Below, piece by piece: positions 8,648 through 17,900 of a stretch of DNA of 64,000 nucleotides. A program made the translations under genes and the position numbers. The notes below the pieces were generated by a model, which saw only the letters and a list, made by a program, of their open reading frames with translations, made no database searches and had not been told where the DNA came from. The DNA comes from Leptolinea sp964446955 (GTDB taxonomy: Bacteria; Chloroflexota; Anaerolineae; Anaerolineales; Anaerolineaceae). Where the stretch lies: NCBI GenBank assembly GCA_964446955.1, contig CAYUQJ010000007.1:127398-191397 (forward strand), read 5' to 3'. Position 1 is the stretch's first letter; every line of letters begins with the position of its first letter.

Positions 8648-8676
8648 AGACCCTGCCATAAACCTGGGCAGGGTCT
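8648..8676 (-). terminator. intercistronic terminator between the wbpB-like and wbpA-like genes
   Basis: 10-bp perfect stem AGACCCTGCC (8648-8657 with 8667-8676), 9-base loop, followed on the minus strand by TTTTGATA. It would stop or attenuate transcription before the dehydrogenase gene. Confidence 0.6.
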
Positions 8677-8703
8677 ACAATTTATCCAAACCCTTTTATT
8701 CGA

Positions 8704-9708
8704 TTAAAAATTTACAACCTGATTCGTCTTACCGGCTTCCACCAATGCCAGAGCGATGCGTAACGCCGCGAGTCCATCTTCACCGGAAACAGGTACGGGT
8801 GTATCTTCAATGATAGATTTCAGAAAACCCTGTAATTCTGCTTTCAACGGTTCATAGCGCTGAAAGGCAAAACGCACCATTCCGCCTTCGCTCACACCAC
8901 GAAGATTTTTCAGGGAATCCCATGCCAGTCCGGATGCCTGGGCATTCTCATAGAAGTAAAGGTCCTGAGTCAGGTCGTCGACGCGGAAGAGACCACGTTC
9001 GCCCAGAACGAGAACTTCACGAATCTTCGTTGGGGTTAGCCAGTTGATCTCTACAGCAGCTGTGATTCCATCCGGGAAGCGGAGCATCCCGAATAGTAGA
9101 TCTTCGTGATCGGTGTGAATGCGCTGTTCCGTCTCAGCGTACAGCCTCACGGGATCCATACCTGTCAGGAATCGGATGATGTCCGCGTCGTGCGGGGCCA
9201 GGTCGATCACAACACCGACATCACGAATGCGTGCGGGGAAGGGTCCGGCCCGGCGGCAGAAAACCTGGTACAGGCGGCCCAGTTCACCGGCATCAAGGCG
9301 CTTCTTCAGCTCTTGAATAGCTGGATTGAACCGGACAATATGACCGACCATCAACTTGCGGTTAAGCTTCTTCGCCAGAGCGATCAGGCGATTGCCTTCT
9401 TCGAGTGTAGCCGCAATCGGCTTTTCCACCAGAACATGGGCGCCAGAATTGAGAACATCGGTTACGACCTGCTCATGCATCGCAGTAGGTACCGCGACAT
9501 CGACAGCCTGCGGTTTTTCCTTTTCCAGTAGTTCCCGGTAGTCGGAATAAGCCCTTGCGCCGTACGTTTTACCGATGCCTTCTGCTGTGGCGAGGTTTAC
9601 ATCTGACACGGCAACCAGGTCAGCTTCTGCCAGTTCTGAGTACACACGGGCATGATTTCTTCCCATGGAACCGACGCCAATCACTGCAGTCTTTACAGTT
9701 CCGGCCAT
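8704..9708 (-). CDS. UDP-GlcNAc uronate 3-dehydrogenase (WbpB/WlbA-like, Gfo/Idh/MocA)
   Basis: 334 residues. Oxidises C3 of the UDP-sugar uronate with NAD+, giving the 3-keto substrate of the neighbouring aminotransferase. Rossmann motif GVGSMGRNHARVYSE, the EKP motif (VLVEKPIA) with catalytic Lys, and DLAPHDADI with the family His. It starts 3 bases after the aminotransferase stop, and its SD (AAAGGGATAG) is made from the end of that gene, so translation is coupled. Other Gfo/Idh functions are possible; the neighbours support this one. Confidence 0.85.
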   Translation of the reverse strand: MAGTVKTAVIGVGSMGRNHARVYSELAEADLVAVSDVNLATAEGIGKTYGARAYSDYRELLEKEKPQAVDVAVPTAMHEQVVTDVLNSGAHVLVEKPIAATLEEGNRLIALAKKLNRKLMVGHIVRFNPAIQELKKRLDAGELGRLYQVFCRRAGPFPARIRDVGVVIDLAPHDADIIRFLTGMDPVRLYAETEQRIHTDHEDLLFGMLRFPDGITAAVEINWLTPTKIREVLVLGERGLFRVDDLTQDLYFYENAQASGLAWDSLKNLRGVSEGGMVRFAFQRYEPLKAELQGFLKSIIEDTPVPVSGEDGLAALRIALALVEAGKTNQVVNF

Positions 9709-9711
9709 TGT

Positions 9712-10794
9712 CTATCCCTTTGCCATGAATTCATTAATGGTTGTCATGACTTTTTCCCTGTCTTCTGATGTTATACCCGGATGGACAGGTATGGAAAGGA
9801 CTTCTGAAGCAGCTTTTTCTGTCTCTGGCAGTGATATGTTGTAGCCATATTCGGTAATATAGAAGCTCTGTTTATGGATCGGTACAGGGTAGTAGACTTC
9901 TGAACCGATCTCGTGTTCGGCCAGGTAGGCCCGCAGAGTATCGCGTTTACCGTCGGGAACGCGGACGGTGTACTGGTGGTAGACATGCACATAACCGTCC
10001 GGGACATAAGGCGTTGTAACACCCTTTAAGTGTTTATTATAAAAAGCGGCATTGTCCTGACGTTTGCCATTAAATTTTTCCAGTTTGGCAATCTGCGCCA
10101 GACCTATGGCAGCATGCATATCTGTCATGCGGAAGTTATAGCCAAGCTCATCATGATAGTAACGTTTGCGCATCCCATGATTGCGTATAACCCGGCAGGC
10201 TTCATCAGTGGCATCGTCATTTGACGTAATCATTCCACCTTCACCGGAGGTGATGTTCTTGGTCGGGTAGAGGGAAAAAGCCCCGGTTCCGAACGAACCC
10301 ACTTTTTTCCCCTTAAAAGTTGCACCATGGGCCTGGCAGGCGTCTTCGATCACGATCAAATTGTGTTTTTTCGCGATATCCATGATGCGATCCATATCAC
10401 AGCTCAATCCAAACAAATGCACCGGAAGAATGGCTTTTGTTTTTGGTGTTATGGCGGCTTCTATCTTGCTGACATCAAGATTGAAAGTCCGTGGATCGAT
10501 GTCTACAAATACTGGACGAGCGCCGGCGTATAAAACACTGTTGGCAGACGCGATAAACGTGAAGGCGGATGTAATAACTTCATCACCGGGGCCAATTTTG
10601 TGGGCCAGCAAGGCAATATGCAAAGCCGTAGTCCCCGACGAAGTGGCGATGGCGTGTTTTGTGGTACACATTTTTGCAAAGGCTTCTTCAAAAGCCTTGG
10701 TTTTGGGACCCTGGGCGATGATGCCGGAGTCTAATACCTCTAATACCGCTTTTTTTTCATCATCCCCGATCTGGGGTTTGGCCATGTTAATCAT
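9712..10794 (-). CDS. UDP-3-keto-GlcNAcA aminotransferase (WbpE/WlbC-like, DegT/DnrJ/EryC1)
   Basis: 360 residues. PLP-dependent transfer of an amino group, usually from glutamate, to the 3-keto sugar. Motifs: SSGTTALHIAL, EVITSAFTFIASANSV, EDACQAHGA, and the PLP lysine in YPTKNITSGEGGM. ATG 10794 is chosen because it overlaps the stop of the acetyltransferase gene as ATGA; in-frame ATGs at 10809 and 10785 are alternatives. Part of a coupled four-gene sugar set. Confidence 0.87.
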   Translation of the reverse strand: MINMAKPQIGDDEKKAVLEVLDSGIIAQGPKTKAFEEAFAKMCTTKHAIATSSGTTALHIALLAHKIGPGDEVITSAFTFIASANSVLYAGARPVFVDIDPRTFNLDVSKIEAAITPKTKAILPVHLFGLSCDMDRIMDIAKKHNLIVIEDACQAHGATFKGKKVGSFGTGAFSLYPTKNITSGEGGMITSNDDATDEACRVIRNHGMRKRYYHDELGYNFRMTDMHAAIGLAQIAKLEKFNGKRQDNAAFYNKHLKGVTTPYVPDGYVHVYHQYTVRVPDGKRDTLRAYLAEHEIGSEVYYPVPIHKQSFYITEYGYNISLPETEKAASEVLSIPVHPGITSEDREKVMTTINEFMAKG

Positions 10795-11396
10795 TCTATT
10801 TTCTCCCATTCACTCAATGGAATCTCTACAATTGCGTGGCATTCCGGGCAAACAGCTGCCATCTTGCCATTTATAATTTCACCTTTATTTAATTTCTCGC
10901 CACAGGCGCACACAAAACCATGTAAACGGGCAGGGTTACCGTAGACCAGTCCATAATCGGGAACATCGTGTGTCACTACGCTTCCGGAACCGACCATAGC
11001 CCATTCACCAATGGTCACACCACAACGAATGGTTGAATTGGCACCCAGACCGGCGCCCTTCTTGACCAGGGTTCTGGTGACTACCCAGTCATCCGTGCTT
11101 TTTACGCTCAAATCGGGATTTACCGCCCTCGGACGCAGGTCGTTGGTAAAACAGACATGCGGTCCTGCGAAAACCCCGTCTTCAAGGGTAACACCATGAT
11201 AGACCGATACGTTGTTCTGGATCTTCACATGATCGCCGATCTGAACATCATTGTCGACATACACGCCTTTACCCAGATTGCAACTCTTGCCAATGTGAGC
11301 CCCCGGCCGAATTTGACAGAACAACCAGATGGCGGTTCCATCGCCAATAACGGCGTCGGCAGCCACATCAGATGTGGGATGAATACGTACTGCCAT
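10791..11396 (-). CDS. UDP-GlcNAc3NA N-acetyltransferase (WbpD/WlbB-like, left-handed beta helix)
   Basis: 201 residues. Acetylates the new 3-amino group from acetyl-CoA. Hexapeptide repeats run from residue ~15 to ~150 (for example IGDGTAIW, IGKSCNLG, IGDHVKI, IRCGVTIGEWAMVGSGSVV), ending in GLVYGNPARLHGFV. A C-terminal zinc-ribbon-like tail with CACG and CPEC follows, a common addition in these enzymes. First gene of the set, overlapping the aminotransferase by 4 bases. Product would be UDP-2,3-diacetamido-2,3-dideoxyglucuronate. Confidence 0.87.
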   Translation of the reverse strand: MAVRIHPTSDVAADAVIGDGTAIWLFCQIRPGAHIGKSCNLGKGVYVDNDVQIGDHVKIQNNVSVYHGVTLEDGVFAGPHVCFTNDLRPRAVNPDLSVKSTDDWVVTRTLVKKGAGLGANSTIRCGVTIGEWAMVGSGSVVTHDVPDYGLVYGNPARLHGFVCACGEKLNKGEIINGKMAAVCPECHAIVEIPLSEWEKIE

Positions 11397-11490
11397 GCAG
11401 TATCTCCTTAATACGAAGATTTATTTTTATGAATAGTCCGGAATTTCTGTAGTACTGAATAGAAAACCGTTTTTCGTAAAATTTCACCAC

Positions 11491-11499
11491 ATTGTATCA
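11491..11499 (-). promoter_or_regulatory. extended -10 element for the Wbp-like operon
   Basis: Minus-strand TGATACAAT (TGn plus TACAAT), 95 bases before the acetyltransferase ATG, in the 264-base divergent gap shared with the flippase. No good -35 is visible. Nothing else in this gap (11397-11660) is recognisable. Confidence 0.4.
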
Positions 11500-11660
11500 C
11501 TTGCGAATGCTATCCCGGTCCCGGACTATCGATACTGGAGTAATATTAATTGCTCCGTTAATTCAATAGCAATCAATAAGTTTGGTATCATCTTCCGGCA
11601 AAGGTTCCGGGGAATCTATATAAATTCTTCAACGTAGTAAGTGAGCAACCGCAACAGCAT

Positions 11661-13115
11661 ATGTTCAAACAGTTCTTAAAAGAGAGCTTCATTTATACGA
11701 TAGGCAACATACTCATTCGAGGTGTTTCTTATTTCCTGCTGCCTTTCTATACAAGTGTTTTGGTACCAACTGATTTTGGTATTACCGACATATTACTGCT
11801 ATTTACATCCTTTTCGGCGATCATCGTGTCATTTGAGGTCGTTCAGGGGCTTATTGTTTTCTATACCAATTGTGATGATGAACAGGTAAAAAAAGCATAT
11901 GCCTCAACGGCTTTGTGGTTCGCGCTGGCAGCCTATTCCATTTTTGGCATTGTTTGTCTTATCTGGGCGGAACCGTTTTCCACCATGCTGTTCGGTCAGC
12001 CTGGACGGGCATTCATTTTTCAATTGAACGTCTTCTCCATGCTGGGTTTTGGCCTGTCGTACGTAACGGTCAATCAATTGCGGTATGACCACAAACCCAG
12101 AGAGTACGCGCTTGTTGGTTTGATCACGTCTGTGATGACCATTGCTCCGACAATCCTGCTGGTTCTTTTCCTGAAGCAGGGGGCAAACGGGGTGATTGCA
12201 GGGCAGATGATCGGGAATATCTCTGGTGCGGCGTTGGCGGTTTACCTGGGACGGAAATCTTACTCGTTCCATGTTGATTGGGTGAAATTGCGCACTATGT
12301 TGCTTTTTTCCATTCCGCTGGTTCCATCCAACGTCGGTTCGCTGGTGATGGTTTATATAAACCGTGTGGCGATTAATTCAATAATGTCGTTAGCCGATGT
12401 GGGTATATATGGTGTGGCATACAGGGTGACTTCCATCATTGAGGTCATCATGATGGGGTTTCGGACAGCCCTGCCCCCGTTAATCTATGATAATTTTGAC
12501 AAACAGGATACACCGAAAGAAATCGTTCGGATCTTCAATTATTTCGCATCTTTTTCGTTATTATTTATATTATTCCTGTCATTGTTCTCGGATGAGATTG
12601 TTCACATATTCACGCATCCCGCATATTACAGCGCTGCAAGGATAATTCCGGTAATGGCCTGCGCGTACGCCTTCGGACAGGTGAAGATATTTTCGTTGGG
12701 TTGGGCTATCGTCAAGAAACCCCAGAAATTTGCCATCATTAATATACTGGGAGCCGCTCTGGCAATCGTTCTGAACTATGTGCTGATTCCTCATATGGGT
12801 ATTCTGGGTGCCGCGTGGGCCAGTCTTATCACAAATGCCGTGGCTGCAGTCGCGCTGATCAACTTAAGTCAGACGTATTACTATGTTCCTTTTCAATGGA
12901 AAAATTTGTTTCTGGCGTCCGGGCTATTTTTTTTGATCGTTGTGGTCTCAGAGCTCATACCGGTAGAATTTAACCTACTGCTGACGATTCTGATCAATCT
13001 CTGTCTTCTTGCTGTTGGAGCGGCGTCGTTGGTTTTATTCAAATTGATCAAGACAGACGATATTACTCTTTTGATCAAAAAAGCCAGACTTTACCTGGCC
13101 AAACGCAGTTTCTGA
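11661..13115 (+). CDS. Wzx-like oligosaccharide flippase
   Basis: 484 residues, about 12-14 hydrophobic segments; MOP superfamily polysaccharide biosynthesis protein. It would move lipid-linked oligosaccharide across the cytoplasmic membrane. The N terminus (SFIYTIGNILIRGVSYFLLP) and the repeated layout of paired helices fit Wzx/PST proteins. Divergent from the UDP-diacetamido-glucuronate genes, consistent with export of a glycan containing that sugar; this link is inference. No convincing SD before the ATG. Confidence 0.85.
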   Translation: MFKQFLKESFIYTIGNILIRGVSYFLLPFYTSVLVPTDFGITDILLLFTSFSAIIVSFEVVQGLIVFYTNCDDEQVKKAYASTALWFALAAYSIFGIVCLIWAEPFSTMLFGQPGRAFIFQLNVFSMLGFGLSYVTVNQLRYDHKPREYALVGLITSVMTIAPTILLVLFLKQGANGVIAGQMIGNISGAALAVYLGRKSYSFHVDWVKLRTMLLFSIPLVPSNVGSLVMVYINRVAINSIMSLADVGIYGVAYRVTSIIEVIMMGFRTALPPLIYDNFDKQDTPKEIVRIFNYFASFSLLFILFLSLFSDEIVHIFTHPAYYSAARIIPVMACAYAFGQVKIFSLGWAIVKKPQKFAIINILGAALAIVLNYVLIPHMGILGAAWASLITNAVAAVALINLSQTYYYVPFQWKNLFLASGLFFLIVVVSELIPVEFNLLLTILINLCLLAVGAASLVLFKLIKTDDITLLIKKARLYLAKRSF

Positions 13116-13128
13116 TTAGAATCAGATC

Positions 13129-13785
13129 ATGCATACTGAAAAGCCGGTCTATCCCGTTCCATCCAGAGAGACACGGGCCGAGATTCGGGTAGCGAATTCC
13201 CGTTTTATCGCTACCATTGCACCTGCCAGAAGTGTGGAAGAAGCCAGATCCTTCATCAATAGAATAAAAACAGAATTCTCGGATGCCTCTCACAATGTGC
13301 CGGTGTTTCTAATCGGTCACGGCGATTCTGTAACGGCCCATTGCAGCGATGACGGCGAACCATCTGGTACCGCCGGGCGCCCCGCATTGGCTGTATTACA
13401 GGGCAGCGGACTTGGTGATGTAGTACTGGTGATCACCCGCTATTTCGGAGGCACCAAGCTGGGAACGGGTGGTCTGGTGAGGGCTTATTCGGATTCAGTA
13501 CGGGCTGTATTGGAGAAAGTCGAACGATCAGCCCGGGTGATGACGGATACGGTCATGGCCGTATTTCCGTACACCTATCTGGAACGTGTTCGCCGTTTGG
13601 TAACAGCCTGTGGAGGTGAGATCCTGGACGAGGAATTCACGGCAGACGTGACAATAACCACGCGGTTTCGCGAGGAAGATACACCGCAATTCCAGGCTCA
13701 GATGGCTGAATTGACCAGCGGTAGAGTGCACCCGGAGATCATCGAATCTGGGGAGATGCTGATGCCCTGGGTGGAAGTTAAATAA
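13129..13785 (+). CDS. yigZ: YigZ/IMPACT family protein
   Basis: 218 residues. N-terminal UPF0029 (IMPACT) domain with HNVPVFLIG, SDDGEPSGTAGRP and ITRYFGGTKLGTGGLVRAY, then a C-terminal DUF1949-like ferredoxin fold. Biochemical function is unsettled; relatives are linked to translation regulation. TAGAAT at 13117-13122 ends 6 bases before the ATG and no SD is present, so a leaderless mRNA is likely. Confidence 0.88.
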   Translation: MHTEKPVYPVPSRETRAEIRVANSRFIATIAPARSVEEARSFINRIKTEFSDASHNVPVFLIGHGDSVTAHCSDDGEPSGTAGRPALAVLQGSGLGDVVLVITRYFGGTKLGTGGLVRAYSDSVRAVLEKVERSARVMTDTVMAVFPYTYLERVRRLVTACGGEILDEEFTADVTITTRFREEDTPQFQAQMAELTSGRVHPEIIESGEMLMPWVEVK

Positions 13786-13789
13786 AAAG

Positions 13790-13861
13790 AGCGGGCGACC
13801 GGATTCGGACCGGCGAATGTCAGCTTGGAAGGCTGATGCCTTACCACTTGGCGACGCCCGC
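13790..13861 (-). tRNA. tRNA-Gly(UCC)
   Basis: On the minus strand: acceptor GCGGGCG/CGCCCGC (7 bp), D arm GCC/GGC with GG in the loop, anticodon stem UCAGC/GCUGA with loop CUUCCAA (anticodon UCC, reads GGA), 5-base variable loop, T stem GCCGG/CCGGU. The T loop reads UCCGAAU, so position 55 is C rather than the near-universal U. Discriminator U; CCA is not encoded. A run CTTTTTATTT follows, which may end transcription. Confidence 0.92.
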
Positions 13862-13964
13862 AATTTCAACGTCATTTTACCCGGCACTGCCAAAGTGGTC
13901 AAGTTACTTGGCGCATGGCTTTAAGGTTACAATCGAAGAATATCATCCTAAACGAGTAAAGCAA

Positions 13965-14885
13965 ATGCAAACGACACCTGAAACCGCCCGTATGTTTTTC
14001 AAAAAAATGCTAAAGGCACTGGGACATGAAAAGCTAACTCCAGCCATCTTTCTTGAGTATTTTTATCTCTTATCCGGCGCGGTTATCCAGGCTCTGGCGA
14101 TGCGGTTATTTCTTGTGCCGGCGCAATTGGTCAGCGGTGGAATCAGCGGTATTGGCCAGATTGTGAACGCGTTTACCGGGTGGCCGATCGGTTTAATGGT
14201 CTTTATTGGAAACGTTCCATTATTCCTGCTGGGCTGGCGCTTTCTCGGCGGTCCACGCTTTGCTTTGCGTACGGCATTGTCGATTACTGTTTTTTCCTTC
14301 TTAACAGACGCGTTTATGTGGATCATCCCTGGTGAGGGTGTGACCCATGATCTGGTTCTGAATAGTCTGTATGGTGGTGTGATGCTCGGTGTGGGATTAG
14401 GTCTCGTTTACCGGGGACGGGGAACCTCCGGCGGAAGCGATATTCTCGGGCGTATTTTAAATTACCGTTTTGGCATATCCATCTCGCAGTCCTACCTGAT
14501 TACAGACACACTTGTCGTCCTCGCCGGTGGATTTGCATTCGATTGGGAGAAGGCGTTATACGGACTGGTCGTGATCTATGTCAGCGGATTGGCCGCAGAG
14601 ATGGTCTCGGAGGGAAGCAGTATCTTCCGAACGGCATTGATTGTTAGCTGTAAACCGGAAGAGGTTTCCAACAAGATATTGCTGGATATGGAACGTGGTG
14701 TGACGATACTTAAAGGGACAGGTGCTTATACCGGCACCGATAGGCCTGTTTTGTATGTGGTTATCAGTCGCGCGGAAGTAAACCAGGTTAAAGCTCTGGT
14801 CCATGAAGTTGATCCCAATGCGTTCATGGTGATTAGCCAGGCACACGAAGCTTTGGGTGAAGGGTTTAAACCGCTGATGCGGTGA
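13965..14885 (+). CDS. YitT family membrane protein (DUF161 + DUF2179)
   Basis: 306 residues. Five to six hydrophobic segments with the YitT motifs PAQLVSGGISGIGQI and YRGRGTSGGSDILGRI, then a cytoplasmic C-terminal DUF2179 domain (about 215-300) with ERGVTILKGTGAYTG. The frame is open further upstream into the tRNA gene, so a later start is needed; ATG 13965 gives normal family length. A possible -10 TACAAT lies at 13928-13933. Family function is not established; transport has been suggested. Confidence 0.82.
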   Translation: MQTTPETARMFFKKMLKALGHEKLTPAIFLEYFYLLSGAVIQALAMRLFLVPAQLVSGGISGIGQIVNAFTGWPIGLMVFIGNVPLFLLGWRFLGGPRFALRTALSITVFSFLTDAFMWIIPGEGVTHDLVLNSLYGGVMLGVGLGLVYRGRGTSGGSDILGRILNYRFGISISQSYLITDTLVVLAGGFAFDWEKALYGLVVIYVSGLAAEMVSEGSSIFRTALIVSCKPEEVSNKILLDMERGVTILKGTGAYTGTDRPVLYVVISRAEVNQVKALVHEVDPNAFMVISQAHEALGEGFKPLMR

Positions 14886-14925
14886 CACCCTCGCGCACAT
14901 AACAAGCAATCCACAGGATGGAATC

Positions 14926-14954
14926 TTGCCAGTTGGTTTGCTTTCAAGTATAGT
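14926..14954 (+). promoter_or_regulatory. sigma70-type promoter of the TIGR03663 gene
   Basis: TTGCCA (14926-14931), 17-base spacer, TATAGT (14949-14954); transcription would start some 35 bases before the ATG at 14998. Confidence 0.6.
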
Positions 14955-14997
14955 CGGGTAAATTATCCAAAAATTCAAAAAATCAAGTGGAACGAGT

Positions 14998-17900
14998 ATG
15001 AATCTAGCCAGCACAGAAAACCAAGATGGAAAAATTCAGCCGGAAAGCCCGGCGAAGCCGCTTTTTGAAGGATTGCCGGCAATCAATCTCAGAATGGTAT
15101 TGTCCGGTCTGATCTTAATTCTTGCTGTCATTACCCGTTTCTATATTCTCGACTTGCGGGTAATGAGCCATGATGAGGTCAACCATGTAGTACCGTCATA
15201 TGACCTGTTTACTGGCAAAGGATATAAGCATGATCCTGTGACGCATGGGCCATTGCAATTTCACCTTGTAGCGGCTTCGTATTTCATGCTGGGTGATTCT
15301 GATTTTAGCTCACGGGTTCCAGCGGCTCTGTTCAGTATAGCGGCAGTCGCATTTATCCTTTTTCTTTTTCCACGGTATCTGGGTAAGAATGGCGCACTGA
15401 TCACGGCTTTTCTGTTTGTGATATCGCCCTATTTACTTTATTACGGTCGCTATACGCGTAATGAAGGATTCATCGAACTATTGGGTGTGATGATGCTGTA
15501 TGCCACTCTGGCGTATCTGGAATCCGGCCGTACGAAATACTTCTATCTGATGACAGCTTCGCTGGTTCTTCACTTCTGTGTGAAAGAAACAGCTTTTATT
15601 TATACTGCCATCCTTTTGATCTTCCTGGCTTTAAATTTCCTTTGGGAGACAACCGAGTTGAAGTCGCTGGATCCTACAGCATGGAGAAGGTTTGCCATTT
15701 TTGTTATGGCTGCGGGATTGGGTCTGTTGACGGCCCTGGGCGCCGGAGTCTGGGGGGCTGGATTAAATAAACCAACCGGGGATGATGTGGCTTCCGCCAC
15801 AACCGCTTCGGCTATTACCGCGATGCCTGTCTGGGTTCAGGTTAGTATCTATACTGGCGTGGTACTGGCTCTGGTATTCGGGTTATTGGCTCTGGCAAAT
15901 CTTTCCAGCGCGCTCGGGTGGAACAAGATCCGCAAACTGCGTTCGTTTGATTTGCTGGTGTTAGTGATCACTCTCGTATTACCCCAGCTTGTCGCGTTTC
16001 CCATCAAGTTGATCGGGTGGGACCCATTGGATTACTCTTCGGTGGGAATGATGCGTACGGGCGCGTTCATCGCCGTTTTTCTGATCGTATCCATCGCTAT
16101 TGGATACTGGTGGAAAGGTGAACTCTGGGTAAAAAATGCCGCCCTGTTCTATGCCATTTACGTTGTTTTTTACACAACCTTCTTTCTCAATGGGCGCGGT
16201 TTCTTTACAGGAATAGTCGGTGGTCTCGGTTACTGGCTGGCCCAACAGGGAGTTGAACGGGGTAGTCAGCCCTGGTATTTTTACGGATTGATTCAGGTGC
16301 CCATGTATGAGTACCTTCCAGCGATGGGAGCCTTGCTGGCTCTCTATTTTGGTATCCGGCATAACCGTTTCATCACCTGGGCGGCTCATTCTCCCGCCGC
16401 AGATGAAGCTCTGGTCCATTCACATGAATCTGAAACCCCGGATTGGTTGGATGACGAGGAAGAGCATCATGAGACCAATACGCTGCGGCCGGTTCCGGTG
16501 CTGGCTTTGCTCATCTTCTGGAGTGTTCTGAGCTTAGTGGCATACAGCGCGGCCGGTGAGAAAATGCCCTGGTTGACCGTTCATATTGCCATGCCGTTGG
16601 TACTGACAGCCGGTTGGGGACTGGGTTATCTGGTGGATACAACTCCTTGGAAACAGGTGGCAACCACCAGCGGGATCATTGCCCTGTTGATCATCCCTGT
16701 TTTTCTGCTGGCTTTTTCCATGGCAGTGGGGTCGGTCCTTGGGGCGACACCGCCTTTCAAAGGGAGCACACTGGAAGAATTGGAAGCGACCAGTACATTC
16801 ATATTGGCGGTCCTGGCCGCGGCGGGCTCGTTGTATGGCATTCTGCGGTTACTCTGGAATTTCACCGTAAATGAGTTACTAAGACTTCTGGTATCAGGAT
16901 TCTTTGTCCTTCTCACCATCCTGAGTATCCGGACTACCGTGATGGCCAATTACATAAACTATGACACTGCCAAGGAATACCTGGTTTATGCCCATGCTGC
17001 CCGCGGTCCGAAGGATATTTTGGAGCAGATCGAAGAGATATCACGGCGGACAACCGGTGGAAAAGATCTTATTGTCGCGTATGACAATGACGGTCTGTAC
17101 CCATTCTGGTGGTATATGCGTGATTATCCCAACCACCGTTGGTATACCGACAAACCATCGCGTGAATTGCGTGACGCTGCTGTCGTTATTGCGGGCGATA
17201 CGAATTTCAGCAAGGTCGATACCATCCTAAAAGATGAATATATTCAATACACATACCAGCGGTTGTGGTGGCCTAACCAGGATTATTTTGATCTGGACTG
17301 GCCTCGCATCAAAGGCGTACTTTTCAATCCGGAGATGCGCGCGGCTATTTTTGATATCTGGCTCAACCGTGACTATTCAGCCTATGCAAAGGTGACCAAT
17401 AATCAGACTCTTACATTGGAAACATGGCAGCCGTCGGCAAAATTGCGTATGTACATCCGAAGGAACATTGTGTCTGATATTTGGAATTTTGGCGCGGCTC
17501 CTGCTGTTATCGAAGAAGCGGAGGTGGATCCCTATATGGCCAAACTGGTCATGCTTGAACCGGATACCGTTATAGGCGCTGAGGGCAGCGCGGATGGTCA
17601 ATTCAACAAACCCCGGTCTCTGGCCGTTGCGGCGGATGGGTCACTCTATGTTGCCGACTCGTCTAACCACCGCATCCAACATCTGACAGAAGATGGTCAG
17701 GTATTGCATGTTTGGGGTTCATTCGGTGATACCACACAGGCCGAAGCGCCGGGCGGTATGTTTAATGAGCCCTGGGGAATCGCGTTGGGACCGGATGGAT
17801 CAGTATTTGTAACCGATACCTGGAATCACCGTGTTCAAAAGTTTGCAGGCGATGGCCGTTTCTTGAAGATGTGGGGTTACTTCGGACAGGGTGAGACACC

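Noticed and set aside
13836..13964. Longer N terminus for the YitT gene
   Set aside because: It would overlap the tRNA-Gly gene and has no membrane or conserved residues; ATG 13965 gives normal length.
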